64,000 nucleotides of DNA from Rhizomys pruinosus (lineage: Eukaryota > Chordata > Mammalia > Rodentia > Spalacidae): the NCBI GenBank assembly GCA_009823505.1, contig VZQC01010433.1, positions 420,762-484,761 on the forward strand, in the 5' to 3' direction. The notes under the pieces are model-generated. The model worked only from the letters and a program-made list of their open reading frames with translations. It did not search any database and was not told where the DNA came from. Position 1 is the stretch's first letter; each line of letters opens with the position of its first letter. Of the stretch, positions 11,558 to 22,235 are shown piece after piece. The position numbers and the translations under genes were made by a program.

Positions 11558-13370
11558 CCCTTCCTTCTCTCTGCCTCTGTCTTCCCTCCAATTCTTCCTT
11601 CATTTTTAGCCTCCTGTTCTACTTTCCCACTTTGGACCCCTGAGATCCAGTGTATTAAGGATCCCCTGATTTTTCCATCTGGATTGCTGTCCACTGGAAG
11701 GCTGGGGACAAAATCCAGACCCATTTTCTGGTTCCCCCTGTGAATTTTGGGACTCTGATTTACATAGGCCTGTGAACCCTGTTTCAGAGTCTCCCAATGT
11801 TGGTCACATAGGCCCAAGTACACTGACCAGCACCCCTGACACTAGGGCAGATGCGCCCTAGCCCTCAGACAGTGCTTTGAGGCTAAAACTTTTAGCTCCT
11901 TCCTACAGATCTCTCTTCTCCTCTCCCCGCCATGCACTGCCATTCCCTGCTGCCAAACAGAAATGGGAGCAGCAGCCACACCCATTCCTCAGCCTCCATC
12001 TTGAGGCTACCCCATTTTCCCTGAGCCACAACCACTCTGTCTAGACCATGTGGCAGGAAGCCTGAATTTGCATCAGACCTTATAACAACTAATGCCATGT
12101 TCTAATTCTTTTACAATTTATTTAATGGCATGTTCTGATCATTTCACAATTTTGGTTTTGGGTTTTATATTGGCTTTTTAACAAACACTGTTTTGTTTTT
12201 TATATTTTGTTTACAAGACTTTTACCTACATTGAGAAGGTGTGCCAACCATACCCTGTCCCACCGGCATCCAGTTTTGCCTTAGGCAGTAACCTTTCACT
12301 TGGCTGGGACCTTTTGATTTTTCCACTAAGTTTATTCTCATTAAATTAGCAGGTAATATACACAAGCTACCAGATTTTTCTGCCTGCCCCGTCCACCATC
12401 CTGTGCTGCAAAGCACAGTATGAACATACGGGCTGTTTCCACCTAAGCAGATGTCTAAACTCTAAATGATTCTGTGTAATGTGACAATTGCAATTAATGG
12501 TCCCACAGCCCTGGACGATGATGGACAACTTTAGATAAAAAGGGATTTTCCCATTGTCCAGAGTTAATGGATACAGTTAGGTCATGTGTCTGTCCACCCT
12601 GTTTGTGTGTTATAACCATTCTCCAATGTGTCTTTGTAACTGTCACGTGTCCATGTTGTCCTGTGTGTTTTTTGTCAAAACAAAGTGGCCACTTCAGTTT
12701 TCTTTTATTCTATATTGTGCACAAAAACAAACAAAAAAAAAAACAGATTAAGTTTACTTTTGGCATGCTTCTTAAATTTTTTTCAAAGGCCTGATTTGAA
12801 CCTGGGTTCCTAGGTTTCTACACTGCTTATCTGAAGGTTTTATTTCTTATCTGTCCAAATTATTTTTTCCAAGGTATTACAACTAAAAAAATTTCTTTTC
12901 CATTTTTTTTCTTGTTTCCAGACATCTGAAGACCTGATTTTGACCCTTATGGGTTCACTAACAGATTTTTTTTTTCTTTTTCTCCTATGCTGTGCTACTG
13001 TCCTTCTGACTGGAGACCATTTTAAAAGTCCCTGGATTCATTCATACTCTGGCACTTGGACAGTGTCTTCCCCTGCAATCTCTTCCCTTTAATGAAATAG
13101 CCTAAATACCTTTAGTATTGTCAGTTCTTAAGGGGCTATACATATTTTATATTATATATATTAATATATATATATATATATATAATTCTGTTTTCCATCA
13201 CTTGTTAAAGTATTTCAATAAGTTCATAGTTTTAAACCAAAGGTGCAAGAGTCATCTTAGCTTGGCAGTGCCAACTATTAGGACCTCCATGTTTTTAAAT
13301 TATATTCAAAATGTATTTCTTTTTCAATGCATATGACTGTTCAGTACAACCACTAGGATAAAATCTTTTA
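11556..13370. other. Interior of the compound LTR element, non-coding
   Basis: T-rich and CT-rich sequence in which I recognise no retroviral gene. A TA microsatellite occupies 13149-13184. The 136-codon minus-strand frame and the 193-codon plus-strand frame here run through the CT tract and are not credible genes. Confidence 0.5.
13149..13184. repeat. (TA)n microsatellite
   Basis: Interrupted TA dinucleotide run. Confidence 0.93.
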
Positions 13371-13384
13371 AAGGAATGTGTAGT

Positions 13385-13471
13385 GGGGCTGGAGAGATGG
13401 CTCAGCGGTTAAGAGTGCCAGCTGCTCTTGCAGAGGACCCAGGTTCGATTCCCAGCACCCACATGGTGGCT
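13385..13471 (+). mobile_element. B2/B3-class SINE, 5' fragment without tail
   Basis: Only the tRNA-like head of the SINE (ggggctggag to catggtggct) is present, with no body and no A-rich tail. It is nevertheless flanked by an 11-bp direct repeat, aaggaatgtgt (13371-13381 and 13472-13482), so it appears to have integrated as a short piece. Confidence 0.88.
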
Positions 13472-13654
13472 AAGGAATGTGTGGATAAATGTATGTATGT
13501 GTATGATATTGTTAAACAGCATATTAAGATCTGTCGTGTATGATTCAATGCATGTGCTCTGCTTCAGACAGACGCTTTATAAAAGATGTCCAAAACGAAA
13601 AACCAATAATAGAACCTTATTTATGAGTGTATGCATGAAGTATTATTCACTTTT

Positions 13655-13811
13655 TTTTTTTTTTTTTGGCCTTTTTGAGACAGGGTCTCCCTGTAGCTCC
13701 AGCTGTCCTGGAACTCACTGTGTAGACCAGGCTGGCCTTGAACTCACAAAGATCTGCCTGCCTCTGCCTCCAGGGTGCTAGGATTAAAGGCATGCACCAC
13801 CATGCCCGGCT
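13655..13811 (-). mobile_element. B1: B1 SINE
   Basis: Full-length reverse B1 ending at the complement of gccgggc, with a T-run at its left. TSD agtattattcactttt (13639-13654) versus 13812-13827, one mismatch. Confidence 0.95.
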
Positions 13812-13827
13812 AGTACTATTCACTTTT

Positions 13828-14319
13828 AAGAATTCTATAACATAATTATGGCATAAACAAGAAATTGCGTTCTACCTAGCAGGTACTATATACCTTGTTA
13901 CAGCCTCAAGTGAAACAGACATAAAAATATTGAGTTACCCATACATGCTAAAATTGTTTTAGATATCTGTTATATTTTGCACATGTTACTTTTAATATTT
14001 TTAAGAAAAATTAGGTTTTACTTCCAGTGACCACATGGACAGTCTGAATGTAACCAATTTGGGTGAGCCCTAAGTATTTCCTGTCTGCTGTTGATATGTG
14101 ATGATGCTCCTGCTCCTTCCTTTTCCTTCTCAAAACTATAATTCAAAATCTGGGGACAAGTGACATGGCCCTTCATTTGAGAAGGTACTGGTTTTAACCT
14201 CTTTATTATCTTGGGTTGTTTCATGGGCTATGTAGAACTTTTTGCCTCTAATGATTTAAATCCATTGTACTTTGAGTACCTAAATGACCTTTTTAGACCT
14301 TAAAGAACAAATTGTAGGA
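13828..14319. other. AT-rich DNA inside the compound element, nothing recognised
   Basis: No gene or repeat family was recognised. Confidence 0.4.
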
Positions 14320-14550
14320 CTTACTGCATAGGTCTAATGTCAGCTTGATACACCTGAGCTGAGAAACTTCAATGATTGCCTTCATTAGACTGGCCTGTGC
14401 CCATTGTGGGAAATGCCATTCTTGGCTAGATATTTCTATATTGTATACAATTGGTTGAAAAAGAGCCAGCAACACAAGCCAGTAAATAGCATCCTTTCCT
14501 AGCCTGTGCTGCAGCCACTACCAGGCTCCTACCATGAGCTTTTATTATTA
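14320..14550 (+). mobile_element. Old ORR1-like LTR fragment
   Basis: Carries diverged ORR1 landmarks in order: gtcagcttgatacacc, then attagactggcctgtg, then aagccagtaaatagca, then accaggctcctaccatgagc. Clearly more diverged and more deleted than the ORR1-type LTRs at 9319 and 28423. Confidence 0.65.
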
Positions 14551-15671
14551 ATCAGAATATTTTGCTACAGCAATTAAGAGTTAATATTGCGAGTGGTTAA
14601 GTCAATGTTCAATCTTTACTTAGGAGTTATATGGTAATTAAAGTACCAAATTAATTCAAACAATCCTCTTGGAGGTTTAGCAACCACACTTATAGCTCAA
14701 ATCTGATTTGGCAAGAGGGACTTCAAGGGACAATATTTTGGCCCCTACCCTTTTAGGTCGACATGGATCCTAGGGTCCTGCATCCACACCTTTGTACTTG
14801 TCCTATGGCAATGAGTCACCAGTCATCCCAGGCCAGGGAGGTCTTGGAGATTCACTTAAAAGGACTTCATCCGGCCAGTGTCCAGTCAAGAGAGGAAAGT
14901 CCATATAGAGGAGAGACTCCTCATGCTTCAAAGGGAAGCTCTGGTCAAGCAAGGCCTGACTTTGTCCTCACATAGATGGAACTGGTGAAGAAAGCCAGGC
15001 ATAAGGCCTGAGTGACCCCCTAAAAACCAGAACCTCAACTGACCTTAACACCAAAACAAGCTTCATTTCTCTGAGCTAACTCTGTGGTTTTAAACACCCC
15101 AACAGGAAGCTGTAATCTAAAGAAGAGAAAATGAAATAGCTTATTACCAGAGAGATAGATGAGAGACCTACTGTGCCAAGTTAGGAATCTACTGTGTCAT
15201 GTTAGAAAATATCTCAGAGATAGATGACAGATTTAATATGCCATGCCAGAAAATGCCACACATATTCTCATGGTTATGGTCCTCACTCTAGAGCTCTGTG
15301 TACTAAAACTTTTTTTCCAATTCCTCAAACCAGGGTACAAGTCCTCTCTCCCTCTGCAGACCATAGACAGGGACTCTCCAATTGCTAATGCACTCAGTAG
15401 CCCCCTGTTGGTACTGTGAAGTCCCTGCACTGGTATAATCATATAAGCTTGTCTTTTCAGTTGCAGAGAAAACATCTATGAAGTACTGGCGACTATAGAT
15501 CTGGACAAAATACACCAAGCAGAGCACCCAGAGCAGCCAAAATGGGAAACTGGGTTCTACCCTCTAGCCTGACATCTGTTCCCCCAAGACTTTGTCCCCC
15601 TTCATCAGTTTTGAAGCAGATACGGAAGAGAGAACAGTGCCCCATTTCCTTATCATAAGCAAAAGGCTGGA
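14551..15671. other. 3' interior of the compound LTR element
   Basis: Non-coding by inspection. It holds two related pieces (gagagatagatgagagacctact near 15149 and cagagatagatgacagattt near 15213) and ends in purine-rich aaaaggctggaa before the right LTR. No protein domain was recognised. Confidence 0.45.
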
Positions 15672-15981
15672 ATGTTAGGTCTGGTCTTCCCAGAATCCCA
15701 AGGCACACAGATACCCACTTCCTCCAGAGGCTGTCAATCTTCTGACCGATTCCTCTGTACTTGAGGCCACACCCCCTTATAAGTGGGTGGGCCCCAGGTG
15801 CCATCTCTCTCTCTCTCTGCCTGTCGTGCTGCCATGCTCTGCCACATGTCTGCAGGCGGCCCTTGCAGGCAGCACTTGCTGGTAATTCCACATGGAAGTA
15901 AATCATGTTCCTGGAATGACTTAAGCCTCATGTACCTTTCATCTGGGGGCTGGGGGTGTGTGTCCCTTTTATAACCTAATA
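15672..15981 (+). repeat. Right (3') LTR of the compound element
   Basis: 310 bp, starting tgttagg and ending cctaata. It is homologous throughout to 8806-9127, with a shorter CT tract. TATA-like ttataagtgggtgg at about 15777. Followed by atact, matching the bases before the left LTR. Confidence 0.8.
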
Positions 15982-15986
15982 ATACT

Positions 15987-18188
15987 AGTTTCAAATAAAG
16001 CATTGTGTCCTGGTGTGAGACTTAAAATAAAATCAAAATGCCTTCACTTTTTCTATGAGAAAAAAAGCAATTAAAGTCAACATTGAAAATTTTAATACAT
16101 TAACTCTGAACTTCAGAATTACCACTACTGAATTTCTTCTGATGTAATTTTGATACTTGAAAATCATCAAAACAGATTTGAATGTACCAAATTACTGTTT
16201 TGTTTTTGGTTTTGTTTTGTTTTCAGTGCCCTGTGCTTCAGGCTGACACAGGAACTTTGGGACCTGATGGGTTGCCTCTTGTGTCTGACTGCCCGGGCTT
16301 CAGAGGATGGTTCCTTACGTCAAGGCAGTCTTCCCTCCTGAGTTGTATTTCTCTCAACTTTTCCCTCAAGAAACCTTCCAAGACCATAGTAGTTGTCTTT
16401 GGCCTCTGGCATGGCAGGTCAGAAGAATGAAGGGGTCACGCTCACCACTCCTTGGGCCCTGAACTGAAGACAGGGCATCCTTAGAATCTGACCTCAGAGC
16501 TGTGCCATCCTGTTTACTACTCATTGGGTATATGCTCTTAAATTAACATCTTAATTTCCTGCCAGACTAGCTATGTTGCTGGCGGTGAACAGTGGACAGA
16601 ATGCATCCTCACAGAAAGTTCCACTGGACAATGTTATTTCTCTGTCTGGCAACATTAGACAACACAGCCTTTGCTGGGTTTGACCTCATTCCATACCTCT
16701 ACCTGATGCTTCAATTCCACTTTTGTGGGATCACCTGCCAAAAACAAAACAAAACAAAACAAAACAAACAAACAAACCACCACCTGCACCACCTGTACCC
16801 AATCTTATCTCTGGCTCTGCTCTGTGAGGAACCCAAACTACAAAATGCAGCATCTGAGCCTTTTGACACTGAGTTAGAAGAGTGGCAGGATGGAAAGAGG
16901 AATTGTGGGGGCACGGAAGGGAGCATGGACTCCCTCAGCCGGCAGTCTGATCGAAGCCTCTCCACAGCTGAGAGGCAAGTTCACAGCACAGTGAACATAT
17001 GCTGTAGCATGCCAGCTAAGAGCTCATATTCCTTTCCCATACAGGTATTTTATTATAAAATAGCAATGATCCAGGCTGAGGGCCTGAATGCATATGATCT
17101 TTTTATAGGATCTCATTCCTTTCCAAGACATTCCCCAAGAATCTCGAGTAAAACAACATTGTGTGTGCTGAAAATATTCTATCTCTGTGATCTCAAATTT
17201 ATATTGTCAATTGTAACCCCATAATGTTTCCCTCAGGAACCACTAGTGATCTCATTTAGATTTCTTAGTAACCCTGTAAAGAATGTAATTTCAAACTCCA
17301 CTGCAATCATGTGTATGAATATTGCAAAAAACAAAAACCCATGCATGACCCTCTTTCTCCACGAAGTTCTCACCCATACTTTTTGGGTGCCTTCCTTACT
17401 TCTCAGCATTTTTGTTTCACTCTTAACCTTCATTCTTAAGCCTATATTATAACAGTTTCATTAAACTCCAACTTTGCTTATCATCTAATCTTGAAATATT
17501 TTTCCAGTCCCCCTGAATCAAAGTTCCTAAAATATTAGGGGAACGTCTCAGGATGCTGAGGATGACAGTGAGAAACTACAATATGTATCGTGTCCACAAA
17601 TGGTAACAATACACACAGTAATATAACAGAAAATACACACGAACCTTCTCATGAGGATGCCTCTTCATTGTGTTGGGTCCCCCGGAGATCAGTATTGCAA
17701 GAAGTAGAAGCCTAACTCCAGAAATCCTTGAAAGGCACTATGGGTGTTTGCTGAGACTCTGGGAGGCAATCAATGGGGGTGGATGGGGTGGGGGGGTCGG
17801 TTAAAAGATTCAGTTTCCTCAAATTCCCATTTCAATAATTCTTCCCAAGTTTCCTCTCTTCTAATGCCTTTCCTCCTTCAACCATCTACATCTCCAAACT
17901 ACGTTGTTTTCTGGCATTTTATTTTCCCTCCTCCATCCAATAGACTCAGTGAAAACCGAGTGGTTACAGGGTTGGCAGAGCATAGCAGTAGGGTGGAGGA
18001 ATGAGCAGGAGATTCGATTCTGGCTTACTTTACTTGCAGCACTGTCTTGAAAAGAACCAACATGGAATGCATCTCCAAGAATAAACCAATGAAGTGTGAG
18101 GCTTGCATGACCACAGTACAATGCTTTAACACAAGCACTGCAACCAAGAGATGCCTGGAAAATCCAGCACAACATTCACAAAATGTCT
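15987..18188. other. Unique DNA with an (AAAAC)n tract, no gene seen
   Basis: About 2.2 kb. A (AAAAC)n(AAAC)n microsatellite lies at 16740-16777. The 210-codon plus-strand frame (16592-17224) reads straight through that microsatellite and shows no domain, so I do not call it a gene. Confidence 0.5.
16740..16777. repeat. (AAAAC)n/(AAAC)n microsatellite
   Basis: Five pentanucleotide units followed by three tetranucleotide units. Confidence 0.93.
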
Positions 18189-18226
18189 GATCTCTCTCTC
18201 CCTCTCTGTCTCTGTCTCTCTCTCTC
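18189..18226. repeat. (TC)n-rich microsatellite
   Basis: Imperfect TC/CTGT run directly left of a SINE. Confidence 0.85.
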
Positions 18227-18228
18227 AT

Positions 18229-18456
18229 ATTTTATTTATTATTTTTGTTTGATGTGTATGAGTGTATTGCCTGCATGTAGGTAGGTAGGGGGATGGACCT
18301 ATGTTGTACAATGCCCATTGAGGTCAGAAGAAGGCATCAGAGCCTCTGAAACTGGAGTTATGTATTGTTAGCTGCCATGTGGGTGCTAGGAATCAAATCC
18401 AGGTCATTTGCAAGAGCAGTCAGGGCTCTTAACCATTGAGCCAGCTCTCCAGCCCT
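18229..18456 (-). mobile_element. B2/B3-class SINE, older copy
   Basis: Reverse orientation. The complement has the head agggctggagagctggctca, B-box-like gatttgattcc, and an A/T-rich tail at 18229-18250. It lacks the duplicated 17-bp module and is more diverged than other copies. Confidence 0.88.
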
Positions 18457-18523
18457 CAGGGGTAGGGCTGGGGTAGGTAGCAGTGTTGGAAAATAACTGA
18501 CAAAAAGCAAATTTTACATTGCT

Positions 18524-18759
18524 CTTTTTAAATTTTTTTTAATTTATGTGTATGAATGTATTGTCTGCATGTAGGTTTGTGCACCTGTGTCATGCAATGT
18601 CACGGAGGTCAGAAGAGGGTGTCGGATTCCCCTGGAACTGGAGTTCTGGAACTGGAGTTACAGACGGTTCTTGGCCACCATGTGGATTCTGGGGATCAAA
18701 CCCAGGTCCTCTGCAAGAGCAGTCAGTGCTCTTAACAGCTAGGCCATCTCTCCAGCCCC
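18524..18759 (-). mobile_element. B2/B3-class SINE, duplicated-module variant
   Basis: Reverse orientation. TSD tacattgct (18515-18523 and 18760-18768). The ggaactggagtt module appears twice with a 14-bp period, a shorter variant of the 17-bp duplication in other copies. Confidence 0.93.
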
Positions 18760-18768
18760 TACATTGCT

Positions 18769-19134
18769 ATTTCAAGAAGATAATCAGGAATAAACCTTTT
18801 TTCCTAAACACTTTTTGCCTATCAGTCTGTGATAACCTCTCTCAGCAACCATGTCAATAAAATTAGAAATATTCTGAAACACAAAGTAAATCCTCCATCC
18901 ATGCATACATTCATTCACAAATCAGTACAGATATCTTCTCATCAACACCTTGTCACAGAGCAATTAGGAATCCAGAGCGATTACCTTATTCAATAAAAAT
19001 ATATTGCAGTGCGTACCATCTAATAGGCCTCAGGGTAGGTGGTGAGGCAGCAGCAGTATGCAGTTCCTCCCAGTGACAAAACACAGCAGACAAAACACAG
19101 AAGAGCAAAGTAGGTTTTCAAACAGCAGAAACCA
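18769..19134. other. Unique DNA, nothing recognised
   Basis: No coding or repeat content recognised. It leads into the minisatellite. Confidence 0.5.
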
Positions 19135-19368
19135 GGCTACCTTGGGAAGGCAGGTTACCTCAGAGGGGGCAGACTATCTCAGGAGGACAGGCTACTTCAG
19201 GGAGGCAGGCTACCTCAGCTGGGCAGGCTATCTCAGGGTGGCAGTTACCTCAAGGAGTCAGGCTACCTAAAGGGGGCAGGTTACACATGGGGGTGGGCAA
19301 GGTTACCTCAGGGAAGAAGGTTATCTCAAGGCAGGTTAACTATGGGAGGCCAGCTACTTCAGGAGGCA
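19135..19368. repeat. 18-bp minisatellite, 13 imperfect units
   Basis: Unit approximately ggctacctcagggaggca. Thirteen units can be marked off over 234 bp (13 x 18), each opening with ggctac, ggttac or a one-base variant and most ending in ggca. Individual units range from about 15 to 22 bp. Because 18 is a multiple of three, an open frame (19058-19270) runs through it, but it is not gene-like. Confidence 0.9.
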
Positions 19369-19602
19369 CAACTCACAGACACCCATCCAGAGAAGGCATG
19401 CAGTAAAAAAACAACCAACACTGAGATTTAATGTCTCCATTCAGGAATAAAATCTTACTTGGAATAGAATCTTACTTAAATAGGCCAGCCTAAATTATTT
19501 TCAAAATACTATTTTTAAAGGATAAATTTTACTACTTAGGAGGGTATTCTTTTCTAGCCAGCAAAGCACAGGCAAGCTGATTTTCAGGGCTTCTTTAGAT
19601 AA
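19369..19602. other. Unique DNA, nothing recognised
   Basis: Short AT-rich spacer between the minisatellite and the next SINE. Confidence 0.5.
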
Positions 19603-19615
19603 AAGAAATACTTTT

Positions 19616-19849
19616 GGGGCTGGAGAGATGGCCTAGTGGTTAAGAGCGCCGACCGCTCTTGCAGAGGACCCGGGTTCGATCCCCAGCACCCACATGGCGG
19701 CCGAGAGCCGTCTGAAACTCCAATTCCAGGAGAACTCCAGTTCCAGGGGAGTCCGACACCCTCTTCTGACCTCCGCGGCGTTGCACGTCACGGGTGCACA
19801 GACTTGCATGCAGATAATACATTCATACACATACAGAAATAAAAAAAAT
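19616..19849 (+). mobile_element. B2/B3-class SINE, duplicated-module subfamily
   Basis: Full-length head, GC-rich body and short A-rich tail. Two 17-bp aactccarttccag modules. TSD aagaaatactttt (19603-19615 and 19850-19862). Very intact pol III-type head (gggttcgatcc). Confidence 0.95.
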
Positions 19850-19863
19850 AAGAAATACTTTTG

Positions 19864-20809
19864 CCTGGCCCAAATATGGCAAATTATTGTTTCTCAAGTG
19901 CCTCAGAATAAGTTGTTTTATAATGTAGGTTAAACAAGCCTTTCCCTTGTGGATCTGACTTGATGTACATCTGCCCAGTAATTCCCTGCCTATTAACTCC
20001 ATCCTATTTCATTTTGGTCTTAACCAAATTGTTACATTTTTGAATATGATTTCTCTCAATCTTCACATTGGACATTCAGTAAACCAAGATCTAGATTACT
20101 TATTGATTTTGTAGTGCTTTGTGCACATGCTGATATTTCATCTAGTTTGAGAAAATGAGTAACAATAAATATTAACCTAGCATACTCCTTGTAAACAAAG
20201 GAACAATAGACTCAGCATCATATTCAAATTGGGTATTTAAAGTTTTTAGAAGAACCTGAGTTCAAATCTCCATTCACGGCAAAAGGATACCATCTATAAG
20301 AAGTCTTTGAGTGTTTTATACAGCACACAGCTAAACCATTAATATAAAAAAAGACTTTAAAAACCATCACAAAAAAAAAAAACCATCACAGAAGTAAAGC
20401 ACACAACATAATGTTGCTTGATTACCACTCAGAGAGGCCAGTGATCACAGCATGGCAATTCAAGTTTCAGTGATGCCTCTTTAAGCCCTAATGAACCGTG
20501 GTGCCCTAATGAGAGGTTTCACTGAATCCTGGTCAACCAAGCATACATTTCACAAAGAAATGAGAAAACTAAAAACCACACTGCATCTCAAATAGTTATA
20601 TTTGCATCAGGAATGATTCAGGTCGTTTTTTTCTTTGGATAAAGAAACTAAATAGCTAAAGCTTCTTGAGACTCATACCTAGGTATGTTCACTTAATTTA
20701 ACAGGAAACTCAAATTACATTATAAAATATCCTGTACCAGTCTAGAAATGATAAATTATCAGTGCATCAACTGTAATTATTTCAGAAAAATGACAGTTAC
20801 AGAATTTTA
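19864..20809. other. Unique DNA, nothing recognised
   Basis: Contains a small A-rich tandem of accatcac (about 20363-20391). No gene seen. Confidence 0.5.
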
Positions 20810-21145
20810 GGCATGTGTATACATGTTTGTGTTTGTATATAGGTGCACATGTCTGGACACGTGCACATATGCAGGTGTGTGAACATGTATTGGAGTACAC
20901 GGTAGAACTTTGGGTGTCATCCTCAAGAACACTATCCACCTCCTTTGAGACATGTCCTCTTACTGCCTGGTGTTCACCAGTTAGGTTAGACTGGCTTGTC
21001 CCCACTAAGGATCCTCCCGTCTGCCTGCCAGCCCTGGGGTTACAAGTCCCATCCCACATGACATTTTACATGGATTCTAGGATTCAAAGTCAGTTCCTCA
21101 TGCTGTAAAGTAAGCTCTTTACTGACTGAGTTATCATTTCTCAAG
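20810..21145 (-). mobile_element. B4/RSINE1-like composite SINE
   Basis: The minus strand carries, in order, a tRNA-like head with aagcact/acttacttt-type remnants, a B1-like middle (gccagcctaacc-type, ggcaggcagacggg), and a tail region matching ...tgtctcaaagga then a CA/TG-rich block. Considerably diverged. Confidence 0.68.
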
Positions 21146-21337
21146 TGCCTAGCTCTAGAATTTTATACAGTAAGGGTACATTTTGAAATGATCAACAAAG
21201 AACCAAAGATATTTTGTCTATAGAAAACTAACGATATGATTAAAGAAAGCAAGTATATCAACAGAAACAAAGATATTCAGTTGATTCAAAAAATAGTATT
21301 GATACAAATGCAATTTCAAAATACACCTGTTTAAAAT

Positions 21338-21505
21338 GCTGGGTGTGGTGGTGCACACCTTTAATTACAGGCTTCAAGATGCAGAGGCAAGTGGATATCT
21401 GTGAGATTGAGGCCAGCTTGGTCTACATAGTAAGTTACAGGCAGGCTGGGACTAGGAAGACCCTGTCAAAAACAAACAAACAAACAAACAAACAAACAAA
21501 CAAAC
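21338..21505 (+). mobile_element. B1: B1 SINE with (AAAC)n tail
   Basis: Plus-orientation diverged B1 (gctgggtgtggtggtgc to accctgtcaaaaac) ending in an (AAAC)n microsatellite. Confidence 0.9.
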
Positions 21506-21974
21506 GTGCCTATTTCAATTTCTTCATAATGACAGCTATGTGTAAATAGAATGATGGGTAAAAGCTATTCAATGTGAGGTCAGTCCATAGAGGTAACAGT
21601 ATACACAATCTAAACCTGCTCCAACATCAGCTTTGCTGAAGACCATCAAACAATCTTTAGAACATCATCTAGATTCAGGTGGTAAAATGAACACTGTAAG
21701 ATGAAACCCCTCATGGAGATACACAAGACTTGTGATTATGAGAACATTTTTTTTCTTTACAAAATAGTTCTGGATAATTTTGTGTCATTATACTGATGCG
21801 GTTAACAGAGTGGGGAAAGGTATAAAAAAGAGACTATTCTTTTTTTTTTTTTAATTTTCAATAATACAAAGGAAAAAAAATCCAACTTAGATTCTGCCAA
21901 AACCATTAGAATCCCCAATAGGAATATAATATTTAATAGTTGTTAGAATAATAAAACAGTATATATCAAACTCA
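21506..21974. other. Unique DNA, nothing recognised
   Basis: AT-rich with a short T-run at about 21840. No feature assigned. Confidence 0.5.
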
Positions 21975-22235
21975 GACACATCATCTCTTTTAAGTGTTAA
22001 AGGTCATTTCTTCAGAGAAGCCCTTCTTGACTTCCCATGATAGATCATGTTCAATGATTTAATATTGTCTTCACAAGACAAATTCCACTGGAAATGATTT
22101 ATTAGACATTCATCTTCATCCATTGTGTGGTGAGTGGGTTATCTGTCTCCCATCACTACTGTAGTCTGGGTCTTGCCCAGAGTCCAACACAGAGTAAGCA
22201 CTCAAATGGTTTTGAAGGATGGAAGAAATAAATGA
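21975..22235 (+). mobile_element. L2 LINE 3' end fragment
   Basis: Ancient mammalian L2 landmarks in order: ttcttcagagaagcccttcttgac, then ttatctgtctccc, then cccagagtccaacacagagtaagcactcaa, then gaaggatggaagaaataaatg. This is the characteristic end of L2, strongly diverged. Confidence 0.72.

Larger units (their letters stand above)
8806..15981 (+). mobile_element. Compound LTR element (probable provirus, family not identified)
   Basis: Two direct LTR-like repeats (8806-9127 and 15672-15981, roughly 90% identical by eye) both start tgttagg and end cctaata. They are flanked by the 5-bp direct repeat atact (8801-8805 and 15982-15986). Right after the left LTR, tggtgcc (9131) could begin a primer-binding site: the first seven bases match a tRNA-Phe type, the rest does not. 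Purine-rich aaaaggctggaa precedes the right LTR. Without later insertions the interior is about 4.5 kb, and I recognise no gag, pol or env in it. Plus orientation is inferred from these two signals. Alternative: two related solo LTRs with a chance 5-bp match. Confidence 0.62.

Noticed and set aside
11062..11643. 193-codon plus-strand open frame
   Set aside because: It starts in an ORR1-like LTR and reads into CT microsatellites (long S/L runs); a by-product of repeat composition.
11413..11823. 136-codon minus-strand frame with RE repeats
   Set aside because: The RERERE stretch is the translation of the (CT)n tract, not a real charged-repeat protein.
16592..17224. 210-codon plus-strand open frame
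   Set aside because: It runs through an (AAAAC)n/(AAAC)n microsatellite, giving a low-complexity K/Q/N/T stretch, and has no recognised domain or splice context.
19135..19368. Possible CRISPR-like array
   Set aside because: Units are contiguous 18-mers without spacers, in a eukaryotic genome; it is a minisatellite.
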